Source of the DNA: UBA1724 sp963632245
GTDB taxonomy: Bacteria; Verrucomicrobiota; Lentisphaeria; Oligosphaerales; Oligosphaeraceae
Assembly: GCA_963632245.1 (NCBI GenBank)
Contig: CAVGTF010000047.1
Span: 1 to 15,069 of the forward strand
Direction: 5' to 3'
DNA: 15,069 bases
Shown here: piece by piece, positions 6,661 through 13,687 of the stretch
Position numbering within the stretch: position 1 is the stretch's first letter
Layout: the number at the start of each line of letters is the position of its first letter
The notes under the pieces: model-generated
What the model was told of the DNA's origin: nothing
The model's input: the letters and a program-made list of their open reading frames with translations, nothing else
Database searches by the model: none
Translations under genes and position numbers: made by a program

Positions 6661-9056
6661 GGTTTTGCGTGGGTTGCGGGTTTATGGGAGAGGAAAGAGA
6701 GTGCGGGGAGTGCCAGTGCCAGGGGCCATTCGTCGCGGGCGGCTTCCAGGACGCGGAGGGCCTCCTCGTGGTTCGGGGCGCAGGCGGCCAGGACCCGCGC
6801 CACCAGGATTTCGCGGCAGTGGTCGTCGGTATGGGGCCCCTCCGGATTGTGCGGCTGGGTGGCGGGGAGGTCTGCCAGGAGGCGTTCCAGGAGGGGGACT
6901 GCCTCGGTGCCGGGCCAGTGCGCCAGGCATGCCAGCAGTCCTGGGAGGAGTGTCGGGAGGTCTTTGGCGGCGGGGAGGCCGGACAGCAGTGGCGTGGCGG
7001 GAGTGCCGATGATGGCGAGTGCCTGCAGGAGCAGTCGTGCGCGGGTGGGGTCGGGGGTTCCCGTGGCGAACTCCTGTGCCAGGAGGCGTCGTCCGGAGGA
7101 GTCCCCCAGGAATGCCAGCAGGAGTGCGGTCTGGGTATCGGGGTGGCTCTCGAAGTCGGCCTGGACGCTGCGTCGTGCCTGGTCGGGTCGCAGGAAGGCG
7201 CGCGACAGGGCTTCCGCCTGTGGGGAGAGCGCGGGCGTTTCTGCTGCAGCTCCGGTGGCTTCTTTCTCCCGGATGGCGTCAGCGGGGACATCTCGGAGGG
7301 AGATGTGGTGTGCCAGGGCGTATGCGGCTAGTCGTGCGGCGAGTCTTCCCTGGATCTGGTGGCTCTGTGGGGTAGCGAGCATCGCGCGGAGATCCGTGTG
7401 CGCCGAGAGGGCGTCTCCGAGGGTGAGCAGATTCTGGTGTCGTGGAGAGAGGAAGACTCCTGCGGGGAGGGGGATCACGGTGTCTCTGGGGATGGTGTCA
7501 TTCTGAAGCCAGAGAAGGGGGTGTGAGGCCTTGGCGGCTGTCGGGAGAGTCGCGGGGAACAGTGCCAGTGCGTCGTCGCGGTGGGTCTTCAGGAGGAGAT
7601 CCTGTGGCATGAGAGTGAGATCGCCGCGGATGCGTGGTGGCAGTTGGAATGCGTTTTTTGCCTCGGGATCCCGCCGTCTGCGCAGGATTTGGCAAGCGTG
7701 GTCTTGGGGATCCAGGACCCTCTGGCGTGCGGGTCGCAGGGGCTGTTGTGAGGCGTAGTGGAGTCTGGGTGCCAGGGCGCAATGCTGGCTGATGATCTCC
7801 GGTTCGTGGGGATGGAGCATGGGTGCGCCCAGGGCCCAGGCGAATTGCGCGGTGCCGGTGGCATCCAGGAAGGCCTCTGCGCGGACCAGGCATGCCTCGC
7901 CGGTAGCGGCGAGAATCAGTGCGCCTGTCAGGACGCCGTTTTTCAGGAGGACTCCGCCCAGACGGCAGTGGTGCCAGAGGTGGTGTATTTCGTCGGGGGC
8001 GAGGCTGTCTGGTGGCAGTGCGGTGGTGCCGGAGGCCTCTGCCAGCAGGTAGGAGAGCCCCTCCTTTTGTGCTTGCAGCGCGGCGGCGCAGCCGGTCTCG
8101 CCCGCCCCCAGGATGAGTGCCTGTGGAGTGAAGGCGGCCTCTTGGGGATTCAGGGTCTGCAGATCCAGTCGGATCGTGGGGAGTCCGGTGTGGGGGCGGG
8201 GGGACTTTCCCTGGAAGACGAGGGATTCGCTCTCGGGGAGTTCGCGGCGTGCCTCGGCGTTTTGAAAAGTAGCGGGTGCGGTGACCTGTGGGAGAGTGTA
8301 TCGGAGGAGTGTGGGGACCTGTGCTGTGCTGTGCCGGAAGAGCGGGATTTCGCGCGAGGTCGTGAAGTCCGTCCAGGGATCCTCGGCGCTTTGCCAGTCA
8401 CACCATTCGGCACCCTTGTGGGCATGGGGGCTCCAGAGGGCGGCGCGCAGCGCGCTCTCCGCGTCCAGTCGTGCGGGGAGATCCGTGGGGCGCAGCCGGA
8501 GTTCACGGGTAGCGCGGCAGAGGGGCAGGGGGCCCTCCGGGGTGGTCTCTGGCGTCAGGGAGACCTCCAGGCGGATGCCGCTGGCGGCGGGGGGCTCTTT
8601 GGCGCTGCCCAGGAGATTCCACTGGAGGACGCAGTGTCTGGTGCCGGTGGAACGCCGCGAGAGTCGTGCCTGGAAGGGCAGGTGTCCTGTTGGCGTGGCG
8701 TCCACCACGGCCTTTGCGGCGATGGCGAAGTATCCGCCTGCTCCGAAGAAGATCCATCCTGCGATTTGGCGGGGGCCATTGGCTTCCCGGAGGGGGCGCA
8801 GGGGGAAGGCGTCGTATAGGATTTGTGCGCCGGAAGAAAGGAGCGTGTCCTCCAGGGCGCGGGCGTCGCCCTCGATGCCGTTTTCTTCTGTCGGCAGGAG
8901 TTGTCCGGGGCCATCCACGCCCAGGGAGTCCCCCTCGCAGACCAGGACCACCCTTCGCGCGGCATCCCGGAGGCGTCGTGCCAGCTGGCATCCCTGGAGG
9001 GTGCCCCCGATCACGAGGACATCCGCTTCTAGGATGACGGGGACTTGGACGCTCAT
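6657..9056 (-). CDS. FAD-dependent oxidoreductase, tandem Rossmann motifs and HEAT-like tail
   Basis: A 799-aa protein that I assign to the FAD_oxidored type (PF12831-like), common in PVC and Bacteroidota genomes and of unknown substrate. It has two dinucleotide-binding motifs: ADVLVIGGTLQGC (11-23), followed by strand, acidic end and VVDATPTG, and a second one, ALILGAGETGCAAA (313-326), followed by FLDATGTAQFAWALGA (396-411). The segment LTLGDALSAHTDLRAM (544-559) resembles the C-terminal FAD-contact region of the family. Residues from about 605 to the end form helical pairs (ALLLAFLGD, ARLLLQALAIIG, LLPGLLACLAHW, PLLERLLADL, ILVARVLAAC) that look HEAT-like. No signal peptide or membrane segment is evident. 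The ATG at 9056 has no Shine-Dalgarno sequence. Its stop overlaps the kdsB ATG by 4 nt, making it the apparent first gene of the Kdo/Lpt operon. Whether it acts on a sugar or envelope substrate is unknown. Confidence 0.7.
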   Translation of the reverse strand: MSVQVPVILEADVLVIGGTLQGCQLARRLRDAARRVVLVCEGDSLGVDGPGQLLPTEENGIEGDARALEDTLLSSGAQILYDAFPLRPLREANGPRQIAGWIFFGAGGYFAIAAKAVVDATPTGHLPFQARLSRRSTGTRHCVLQWNLLGSAKEPPAASGIRLEVSLTPETTPEGPLPLCRATRELRLRPTDLPARLDAESALRAALWSPHAHKGAEWCDWQSAEDPWTDFTTSREIPLFRHSTAQVPTLLRYTLPQVTAPATFQNAEARRELPESESLVFQGKSPRPHTGLPTIRLDLQTLNPQEAAFTPQALILGAGETGCAAALQAQKEGLSYLLAEASGTTALPPDSLAPDEIHHLWHHCRLGGVLLKNGVLTGALILAATGEACLVRAEAFLDATGTAQFAWALGAPMLHPHEPEIISQHCALAPRLHYASQQPLRPARQRVLDPQDHACQILRRRRDPEAKNAFQLPPRIRGDLTLMPQDLLLKTHRDDALALFPATLPTAAKASHPLLWLQNDTIPRDTVIPLPAGVFLSPRHQNLLTLGDALSAHTDLRAMLATPQSHQIQGRLAARLAAYALAHHISLRDVPADAIREKEATGAAAETPALSPQAEALSRAFLRPDQARRSVQADFESHPDTQTALLLAFLGDSSGRRLLAQEFATGTPDPTRARLLLQALAIIGTPATPLLSGLPAAKDLPTLLPGLLACLAHWPGTEAVPLLERLLADLPATQPHNPEGPHTDDHCREILVARVLAACAPNHEEALRVLEAARDEWPLALALPALSFLSHKPATHAKP

Positions 9057-9228
9057 GGGTGGGTGATAGGTGTGTAAGGAGGGGACGCTGGGAGAGGGTT
9101 ATATTGTCTCTAGTACTTGTCGTACGGCGCATTAACATAGCAGGAATGCCGTGTCTTCCCTGCTTCCCGGCAGGAAATGCGCCCTCTTTCCTCCGCCCTT
9201 TCTTCCATCGTCTTCCGCCGCTTTTGGC

Positions 9229-11016
9229 ATGCACGAATCCTCCTCCTCCAAGTCATTGCTATGGGTACTGCCCCTTTTGGCGGCGGGACTCTATCTGCTG
9301 TGCCTGCCCTGGGTAGAGCTGCGCGGCAGTGACGAGACGGTCTTCGCTGCGATCGCGCGGGAGATGATCGAGAGCGGGGACTATCTGCATCCCACCTTTC
9401 AGGGGCAGAGCGTGCAGGTATTTCCGCTCTATCCCTGGCTGGTCTGCCTCTTCTCCGGCTTCCAGACGCCCGGCGTCTGGGCGGTGCGGCTGCCCTCGGT
9501 CCTGGCGGTCTTTGGAATGGCCGCACAGGCATTCCTTCTGGCGCGGCGCCATCGCGATACCCACGCCGGACTCCTGGCGGCCGCCATTGTCCTGAGCACC
9601 CTGGGCGCATTCCGCGTGGGCATTTTGGGGCAGGCGGAGACTCTCCATGCATTCCTGCTCTCCGGGGCGTGGTTTGCCTGGCACACGCTGGGCGTGCTGG
9701 ATCGCCGCTGGCGATTGGCCTGGGGTGTGGCGCTGGGACTGGTTGCCCTGGATGTGCTTTGCACCGGATTGCGGGGTGTCTTCCTCTTCTATCTGCCGCT
9801 GCTCTTCACCACCAAGCCCCCCCGCACGCGGCGGCTTCTGCGTTCTCGGGAACACCTGGAATGCCTAGCCGGCTGTGCCTTGGCGCTCTATCTCTGGGTG
9901 ACGCTGGTCTGCCCGCAGCCCCTGACGGGCTGGTATGCCATGGTGGGACCCCTCTCCACGAGCGCGGCGCCCGAGGGATTCTTTGCGCATCTCTTCCACT
10001 TCCCTTTCCGGTGCCTCCGGGATCTGCTCCCCTGGGCCTTCCTGGTCTGGGTGCCCTTCTGCCTGGCGCTGCGGCCACTGGAGCCCGCCGGATCCCTCTG
10101 CGGATTCCTCCGCGCCACCATCCTTACCCTCTTCCTCTGCCACTGGATTCTGCCGGGATACTCTTCCCTCATGATGCTTCCCGTGCTTCCTGCACTGGCG
10201 GTCACCATGAGCTTCAATCTGCCCATCGTGATGCATCGGCAGGAGCGGGGATGGGGCCGCGTAAACCGCGTGCTCACGACAGTGACTCTCCTGGCGCTGC
10301 TCTACGGGATGCTCCATTGGCTGTGGGTGGCATTGGGACGCATCACCTTCTTGGGCGCCTCGGAGGAGTGGGTTCAGGCGCTGCCCGCCCTGGGAATCGG
10401 GATTGTTTTCCTGCTGGCCTTCCTGGCCGCCTGGGTGTGGTGCCTGGGGCGCGCGCCCCGTGCGGAGGGCCTCCTATGGAATGTGCTGGGATTCCGCGTG
10501 GCCTGGTGCGCGCTGATGCTCCTGCCTGCCTTCCTGACTCACGGCAACCGTGAGGCGGCTGCCATGGGATTGCTGGGCGAGAGCAACGCTCCCGTGATGC
10601 AGGAGGGTCCCAAGGTAGAGTGTGATGCGGAGTTGCCGAAGGACGCGGTGGTCTATCTCCTCTCCGAAAAGCACTCTTTTCCCGCGCAGATGCACTACCT
10701 CGGCCATCGGGTGGAACGCCTGCGCAAGGGCGATCCCCTGGGCGCCGGCCCCATCTATGTGGTGGCGGAAAGCCAGCCGCTCTTCCCGGGCTGGGACTGG
10801 AAGAAGCTCTCCGGACCCGTGGACTTCCAGCTGCACCGAAAACTGGTGCCTTCGCCCCTGGTTCCCGATTGGCGAATGCTCACTTGGAGCTATCCCGGAC
10901 GACAGTATCACCGGGAGGATGTCTACCCCGAGACGGTCTCACCCTATGTCAGAAAGTATTTCGAGCCCGTCCGCATGAATCTCTACCGAGGGGAGAAACT
11001 TCCCTTGGGGTGGTAG
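9229..11016 (+). CDS. ArnT/PMT-like membrane glycosyltransferase (GT39/GT83 type)
   Basis: A multi-spanning inner-membrane glycosyltransferase that should use a polyprenyl-phosphate sugar donor; ArnT relatives modify lipid A and PMT relatives modify protein. The N-terminus has a first membrane helix (LLWVLPLLAAGLYLLCLPW) followed by the periplasmic loop motif G-S-D35-E36-T-V-F-A-A-I-A-R-E-M, the acidic signature of this superfamily, then SGDYLHPTF and PLYPWLV. About ten or more further hydrophobic segments follow, then a soluble domain of roughly 150 residues. I start at the ATG 9229 (595 aa), next to the first helix; a GTG at 9151 with AGGA 5 nt upstream would add 26 residues and cannot be excluded. 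The 172-nt gap to the divergent oxidoreductase gene must hold promoters for both, but none is clearly consensus. Codons favour C endings, unlike other plus-strand genes here. Acceptor unknown. Confidence 0.78.
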   Translation: MHESSSSKSLLWVLPLLAAGLYLLCLPWVELRGSDETVFAAIAREMIESGDYLHPTFQGQSVQVFPLYPWLVCLFSGFQTPGVWAVRLPSVLAVFGMAAQAFLLARRHRDTHAGLLAAAIVLSTLGAFRVGILGQAETLHAFLLSGAWFAWHTLGVLDRRWRLAWGVALGLVALDVLCTGLRGVFLFYLPLLFTTKPPRTRRLLRSREHLECLAGCALALYLWVTLVCPQPLTGWYAMVGPLSTSAAPEGFFAHLFHFPFRCLRDLLPWAFLVWVPFCLALRPLEPAGSLCGFLRATILTLFLCHWILPGYSSLMMLPVLPALAVTMSFNLPIVMHRQERGWGRVNRVLTTVTLLALLYGMLHWLWVALGRITFLGASEEWVQALPALGIGIVFLLAFLAAWVWCLGRAPRAEGLLWNVLGFRVAWCALMLLPAFLTHGNREAAAMGLLGESNAPVMQEGPKVECDAELPKDAVVYLLSEKHSFPAQMHYLGHRVERLRKGDPLGAGPIYVVAESQPLFPGWDWKKLSGPVDFQLHRKLVPSPLVPDWRMLTWSYPGRQYHREDVYPETVSPYVRKYFEPVRMNLYRGEKLPLGW

Positions 11017-11038
11017 CGGCGCACCGGAGGGGCGGTCC

Positions 11039-11740
11039 ATGAGGTATCCGAATATTTGTCGGGGGGAGTTTCAGGAGCGCCCCAATCGCTTTGTGGCTCG
11101 GGTGCTCTTGGAGGACCGCGGCGAGGTGGTGTGCCATGTGAAGAACACGGGTCGCTGCGCGGAACTCCTGCTTCCCGGACGCACCGTCTATCTCGCTGAG
11201 TCCGATAATCCCCTTCGCAAGACCCGCTATGACCTGGTGGCGGTGGAGAAGCTCCGGGAGGACAAGCCGCCATTGCTGGTGAATCTGGACTCCCAGGCAC
11301 CCAATCAGGTGGCCGCGGAGTGGCTTCCGAAAAGCGGATTCTTCCCACAGGGAACCATCTTCCGACGGGAGAGCACGTTCGGAAATTCCCGCTTCGACTT
11401 CATGGTGCAGGAGCCCGATGGACGCCGGAGTTTCCTGGAGGTAAAGGGCGTGACCCTGGAGGCGGACGGCGTGACGAGCTTCCCTGACGCCCCCACAGAA
11501 CGCGGCGCAAAACACCTCCTGGAATTGGCAGAATGCCGCCGACAGGGCCTCGGGGCGTACCTGCTCTTTGTGGTCCAGATGAAGGAGATGCACGAGGTCC
11601 GCCCCAATGACACACGGGATCCCGCCTTCGGAAAGGCCCTCCGACAGGCCGCAAACGCAGGAGTGACCATCCTGGCCGTGGACTGCAAAGTGACCCCGGA
11701 GTCCCTTAACGCGGATACCCTTCTCCCTGTCAGGCTGTAG
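11039..11740 (+). CDS. sfsA: SfsA family protein (sugar fermentation stimulation)
   Basis: A 233-aa SfsA homologue, full length for the family (about 230). E. coli SfsA was named for an effect on maltose metabolism and has been reported to bind DNA, but its biochemical role is unsettled. Diagnostic segments: FVARVLLED and VKNTGRCAELL (35-44) from the N-terminal OB-like part; then the PD-(D/E)xK-like core with SRFDFM at 117-122, FLEVKGVTLE at 132-141 and FPDAPTERGAKHL at 148-160; and DTRDPAFGKALRQAANAGV at 191-209. The start has GGAGGGG at 11026-11032, and the gene follows the glycosyltransferase by 22 nt, so they are probably co-transcribed. It marks the end of the core-type genes; the direct repeat and AbiE module begin about 60 nt after it. 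Confidence 0.94.
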   Translation: MRYPNICRGEFQERPNRFVARVLLEDRGEVVCHVKNTGRCAELLLPGRTVYLAESDNPLRKTRYDLVAVEKLREDKPPLLVNLDSQAPNQVAAEWLPKSGFFPQGTIFRRESTFGNSRFDFMVQEPDGRRSFLEVKGVTLEADGVTSFPDAPTERGAKHLLELAECRRQGLGAYLLFVVQMKEMHEVRPNDTRDPAFGKALRQAANAGVTILAVDCKVTPESLNADTLLPVRL

Positions 11741-11747
11741 CAAAAGC

Positions 11748-11771
11748 CCCGCATTCAACGACAATTGCGGG
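11748..11771 (+). terminator. weak hairpin after sfsA
   Basis: CCCGCA (11748-11753) can pair with TGCGGG (11766-11771) across a 12-nt loop, 7 nt past the sfsA stop. No T run follows, so it would be an RNA 3'-end hairpin or a poor terminator at best. Confidence 0.22.
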
Positions 11772-11797
11772 AAAGTTGCCGCCCTCCGGGCATTCGG

Positions 11798-11875
11798 GGA
11801 AAATGCCGGATTTGTGGGGGTGATATAGAAAAGGCGGGGTGGGGGATTTGACGGTCAGGGGATATGCCTATATTG
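11798..11875 (+). repeat. 78-bp direct repeat, left copy
   Basis: Matches 13580-13657 without gaps at a constant offset of 1782; 73 of 78 positions are identical (differences at 11815, 11817, 11818, 11859 and 11862). The ends are sharp: GGAAAATGCC on the left and CCTATATTG on the right, with no further match beyond. It bounds the AbiE module on the left, 57 nt after sfsA, and contains a promoter-like TTGACG...TATATT pair. Confidence 0.93.
11848..11874 (+). promoter_or_regulatory. promoter-like sequence in left repeat
   Basis: TTGACG (11848-11853) and TATATT (11869-11874) with 15 nt between them, identical in geometry to the right repeat copy. Predicted transcripts would start near 11881 and run about 105 nt into the abiEi gene. 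The short spacer makes it non-ideal; its duplication with the repeat is the main argument that it is a real element. Confidence 0.4.
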
Positions 11876-11931
11876 AAAGCGATGAAACTGAATCTTTCCC
11901 ACCACCGGAGGAGAAAATTTTAACAATTCTA

Positions 11932-11953
11932 CTATAACTAAATATATTTATAG
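11932..11953 (+). promoter_or_regulatory. AT-rich inverted repeat, candidate AbiEi operator
   Basis: CTATAA (11932-11937) and TTATAG (11948-11953) form inverted arms around a perfect 12-bp palindrome, TAAATATATTTA (11939-11950). It lies 33 nt before the abiEi start in the most AT-rich stretch of the window, next to a possible -10 (CATAAT, 11963-11968). Characterised AbiEi antitoxins repress their own operon by binding inverted repeats upstream, so this is the natural candidate; AT-richness alone could also produce it. Confidence 0.38.
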
Positions 11954-11972
11954 CAATTTAGACATAATACAC

Positions 11973-11978
11973 GGAGGA
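11973..11978 (+). promoter_or_regulatory. ribosome binding site of abiEi
   Basis: GGAGGA, 7 nt before the ATG at 11986, separated by a run of seven T. It favours this ATG over a second in-frame ATG two codons later. Confidence 0.75.
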
Positions 11979-11985
11979 TTTTTTT

Positions 11986-12588
11986 ATGGTTATGCGATCT
12001 AGGAAGATGGGTATTTTGCTTCGGTGTGGGCATTCTTTCACGGTCATGGAGGCAGCGAGGCTAGGGGTTCCGCGTTCCTTGTTGTCGTATCATTGTCGTC
12101 AGGGTCATCTTCGGCGGTTGTGCAGTGGGGTTTATGAGTCTGTGGACGCGGTGGGGTTTCCTTATCCGGTGTTGGAGCAACTAGTGAAGAAGGGGGTTGA
12201 TTTTGTGGTTTGTCTGCTTTCGGCGCTTCAGATTCATGGTTTTACGACGCAGTTGCCGACGGAGTTTTGGGTAGCCATGCCCCAGGGTGGCACCTTTCCG
12301 CATTTGAGCTCTTCGCCGGTTTCCTGTGTGCATCTTACGGAGAGTGTCTACCGCAGTGGCGTTGAGGTGAAGGAGTTGAATGGCCTGGAGTTCAAGATCT
12401 ATTCTCCTGCCAAGACAGTCGCCGACTGTTTCAAATTTCGGAATAAGATTGGGATGGATGTGGCGTTGGAGGCGTTGCGTGATGGTTATAGGCGGAAGCT
12501 TTTTTCCATTCCTGAGCTACTTCAAGAAGCTCGCGTCTGCCGTGTGGAGAGGATTTTGAGTCCCTACATAGAGAGCCTCCTGCCATGA
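11986..12588 (+). CDS. abiEi: AbiEi family antitoxin / transcriptional autorepressor
   Basis: A 200-aa AbiEi-type antitoxin (COG5340-like) of the type IV AbiE system. Known members have an N-terminal winged helix that represses the operon and a C-terminal domain needed to counter the toxin. Here residues 17-50 (SFTVMEAARLGVPRSLL then HLRRLCSGVY) form the winged helix-turn-helix with the usual R-x-x-x-G-V-Y wing. The conserved core follows: CLLSALQIHGF at 76-86, and YSPAKTVADCFKFRNKIG at 139-156 with the following ALEALRDGYRR helix, both diagnostic of the family. The start has a good GGAGGA site. The stop overlaps the abiEii start (ATGA at 12585-12588). Codons are T/G-ending (TTG, GTT, CGT) and GC is lower than in the core genes, which suggests acquisition by transfer. 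Confidence 0.92.
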   Translation: MVMRSRKMGILLRCGHSFTVMEAARLGVPRSLLSYHCRQGHLRRLCSGVYESVDAVGFPYPVLEQLVKKGVDFVVCLLSALQIHGFTTQLPTEFWVAMPQGGTFPHLSSSPVSCVHLTESVYRSGVEVKELNGLEFKIYSPAKTVADCFKFRNKIGMDVALEALRDGYRRKLFSIPELLQEARVCRVERILSPYIESLLP

Positions 12589-13499
12589 GAGATTCCAGGC
12601 TTGTGAATCCGGCTGCTTCTGCATATGCTCGTTTGAAGAACATAGCATCTCAGAAACATGTGGAGTTCATGCATCTTCTGATTCGCTATGGGACTGAGCG
12701 TTTTTTGTATCGATTGAGTCTTCTACCATTTGCGGATCAATTTGTTTTGAAGGGGGGAAATCTCTTTGTGATTTGGCAGAAGGGAAACAATTCACGTCCT
12801 ACCATTGACTCGGACTTGCTTTGTTTTGGAAATGCGGATCCCGAGCATTTGCGAAAGGTTTTTGTTGCGGCGGCGGGATCTGGAGTGAGTTCTGAGGATG
12901 GTATGAGGTACGATGTGGAATCCCTAGAAATCAGTCCTATTTGTGAGGAGACGGAATATGGCGGAACGCGGATTCTTCTTACAGCTTATTTGGGGCAGGC
13001 ACGTTTTCGGCTCCAGTTTGATATTGGAGTGGGGGATGTGATTACCCCTTGCCCGGAAAGGGTAGAGTTCCCTGTTTTATTGAATGGTCCTGCGCCTTTG
13101 TTGAAGGTCTATCCGATGGTGACGGCTATTGCGGAAAAGACCGAGGTCATGGTGTCACGTGGATTTGTGAACAGTAGGATGAAAGATTTTTACGATATCT
13201 GGCTGTTGTCCGAACTGTTTGATCACGATTATGCGACTCTTCGACTTGCGGTGCAGAATACGTTTGCATTCCGGCATGTGCCATTGCCGGAAAGTACGCC
13301 GGAGGCCTGGACGCAGAGTTTTGCAAGGCATCCTATGAAAGCAATACAGTGGGCGGCCTTCTTGAGGAAAAACAAGATGATAGATGCCCCTAAGGATTTT
13401 TGGGTTGTGGTTGCAAAAGTGGCGGAGTTCTTATCGCCAGTCTTCTTTGCTCTCCCAAAAGTTCCAGTGATTTGGAAGGCATCGGCAGGTTGGCAGTAG
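12585..13499 (+). CDS. abiEii: AbiEii family nucleotidyltransferase toxin
   Basis: A 304-aa toxin of the AbiEii/DUF1814 nucleotidyltransferase family. Characterised AbiE systems abort phage infection through a reversible, bacteriostatic toxin; related MenT enzymes modify tRNA 3' ends. Catalytic motifs look intact: FVLKGGNL at 53-60, R71-x-T-x-D75-x-D77 in SRPTIDSDLL (metal-binding aspartates), D146 in RLQFDIGVGD, K185 in AIAEKTE, and N196-S-R198-M-K200-D201-F-Y-D204 followed by IWLL. The only small departure is Asn59 where Thr or Ser is common after the double Gly. Length is normal (about 270-310). It overlaps abiEi by 4 nt, giving coupled translation. No promoter or T-run terminator is seen directly after it; the right repeat starts 80 nt downstream. 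Confidence 0.92.
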   Translation: MRDSRLVNPAASAYARLKNIASQKHVEFMHLLIRYGTERFLYRLSLLPFADQFVLKGGNLFVIWQKGNNSRPTIDSDLLCFGNADPEHLRKVFVAAAGSGVSSEDGMRYDVESLEISPICEETEYGGTRILLTAYLGQARFRLQFDIGVGDVITPCPERVEFPVLLNGPAPLLKVYPMVTAIAEKTEVMVSRGFVNSRMKDFYDIWLLSELFDHDYATLRLAVQNTFAFRHVPLPESTPEAWTQSFARHPMKAIQWAAFLRKNKMIDAPKDFWVVVAKVAEFLSPVFFALPKVPVIWKASAGWQ

Positions 13500-13579
13500 C
13501 ATCCTATGTTTTTTTTGGGGGGTATTTTGTGGAAAAATAACGAGATGGGCATTCTTCTCCAGTAGTTTTGAGTCGTTTA

Positions 13580-13657
13580 GGAAAATGCCGGATTTGAGAT
13601 GGTGATATAGAAAAGGCGGGGTGGGGGATTTGACGGTCAGTGGGTATGCCTATATTG
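13580..13657 (+). repeat. 78-bp direct repeat, right copy
   Basis: Second copy of the repeat at 11798-11875 (73 of 78 identical, no gaps). It ends 30 nt before the ATG of the 76-aa gene, and its promoter-like elements are placed as expected for that gene, so this copy is probably the original one and the left copy arose with the AbiE insertion. Confidence 0.93.
13630..13656 (+). promoter_or_regulatory. probable promoter of the 76-aa gene
   Basis: TTGACG (13630-13635) and TATATT (13651-13656), spacer 15 nt. A start near 13663 would give a leader of about 25 nt carrying the Shine-Dalgarno AAGGGAGGGAG (13675-13685), a normal arrangement. The elements are conserved in the left repeat copy. Confidence 0.5.
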
Positions 13658-13687
13658 GCGGTGTGCTTTCCAACAAGGGAGGGAGAC

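Larger units (their letters stand above)
11798..13657 (+). mobile_element. putative AbiE genomic islet flanked by 78-bp direct repeats
   Basis: The two abiE genes with their own AT-rich leader are enclosed by near-identical direct repeats; one repeat plus the insert makes a 1782-bp unit. The insert differs from the flanks in lower GC content and T/G-rich codons. No transposase, integrase or terminal inverted repeats are present, so movement would need host recombination or an enzyme in trans. The repeats are too long for an ordinary transposon target duplication and fit better with integration of a circle by homology, or with a segmental duplication. Mobility is inferred from structure only. 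Confidence 0.45.

Noticed and set aside
6325..8819. Long plus-strand open frames (6325-7506, 7758-8819) opposite the oxidoreductase and kdsB
   Set aside because: Low-complexity Arg/Ser/Gly-rich translations produced by strand-biased wobble positions of the true minus-strand genes.
9057..9228. Divergent promoter pair between the oxidoreductase and the glycosyltransferase
   Set aside because: TATATT at 9100 and TATAAC on the other strand look like -10 boxes, but neither has an acceptable -35 at 15-18 nt, so no site was called.
13640..13687. Upstream GTG start giving a 92-aa form of the small gene
   Set aside because: The GTG lies inside the repeat, upstream of the predicted -10, is GGG in the other repeat copy, and has no Shine-Dalgarno sequence.
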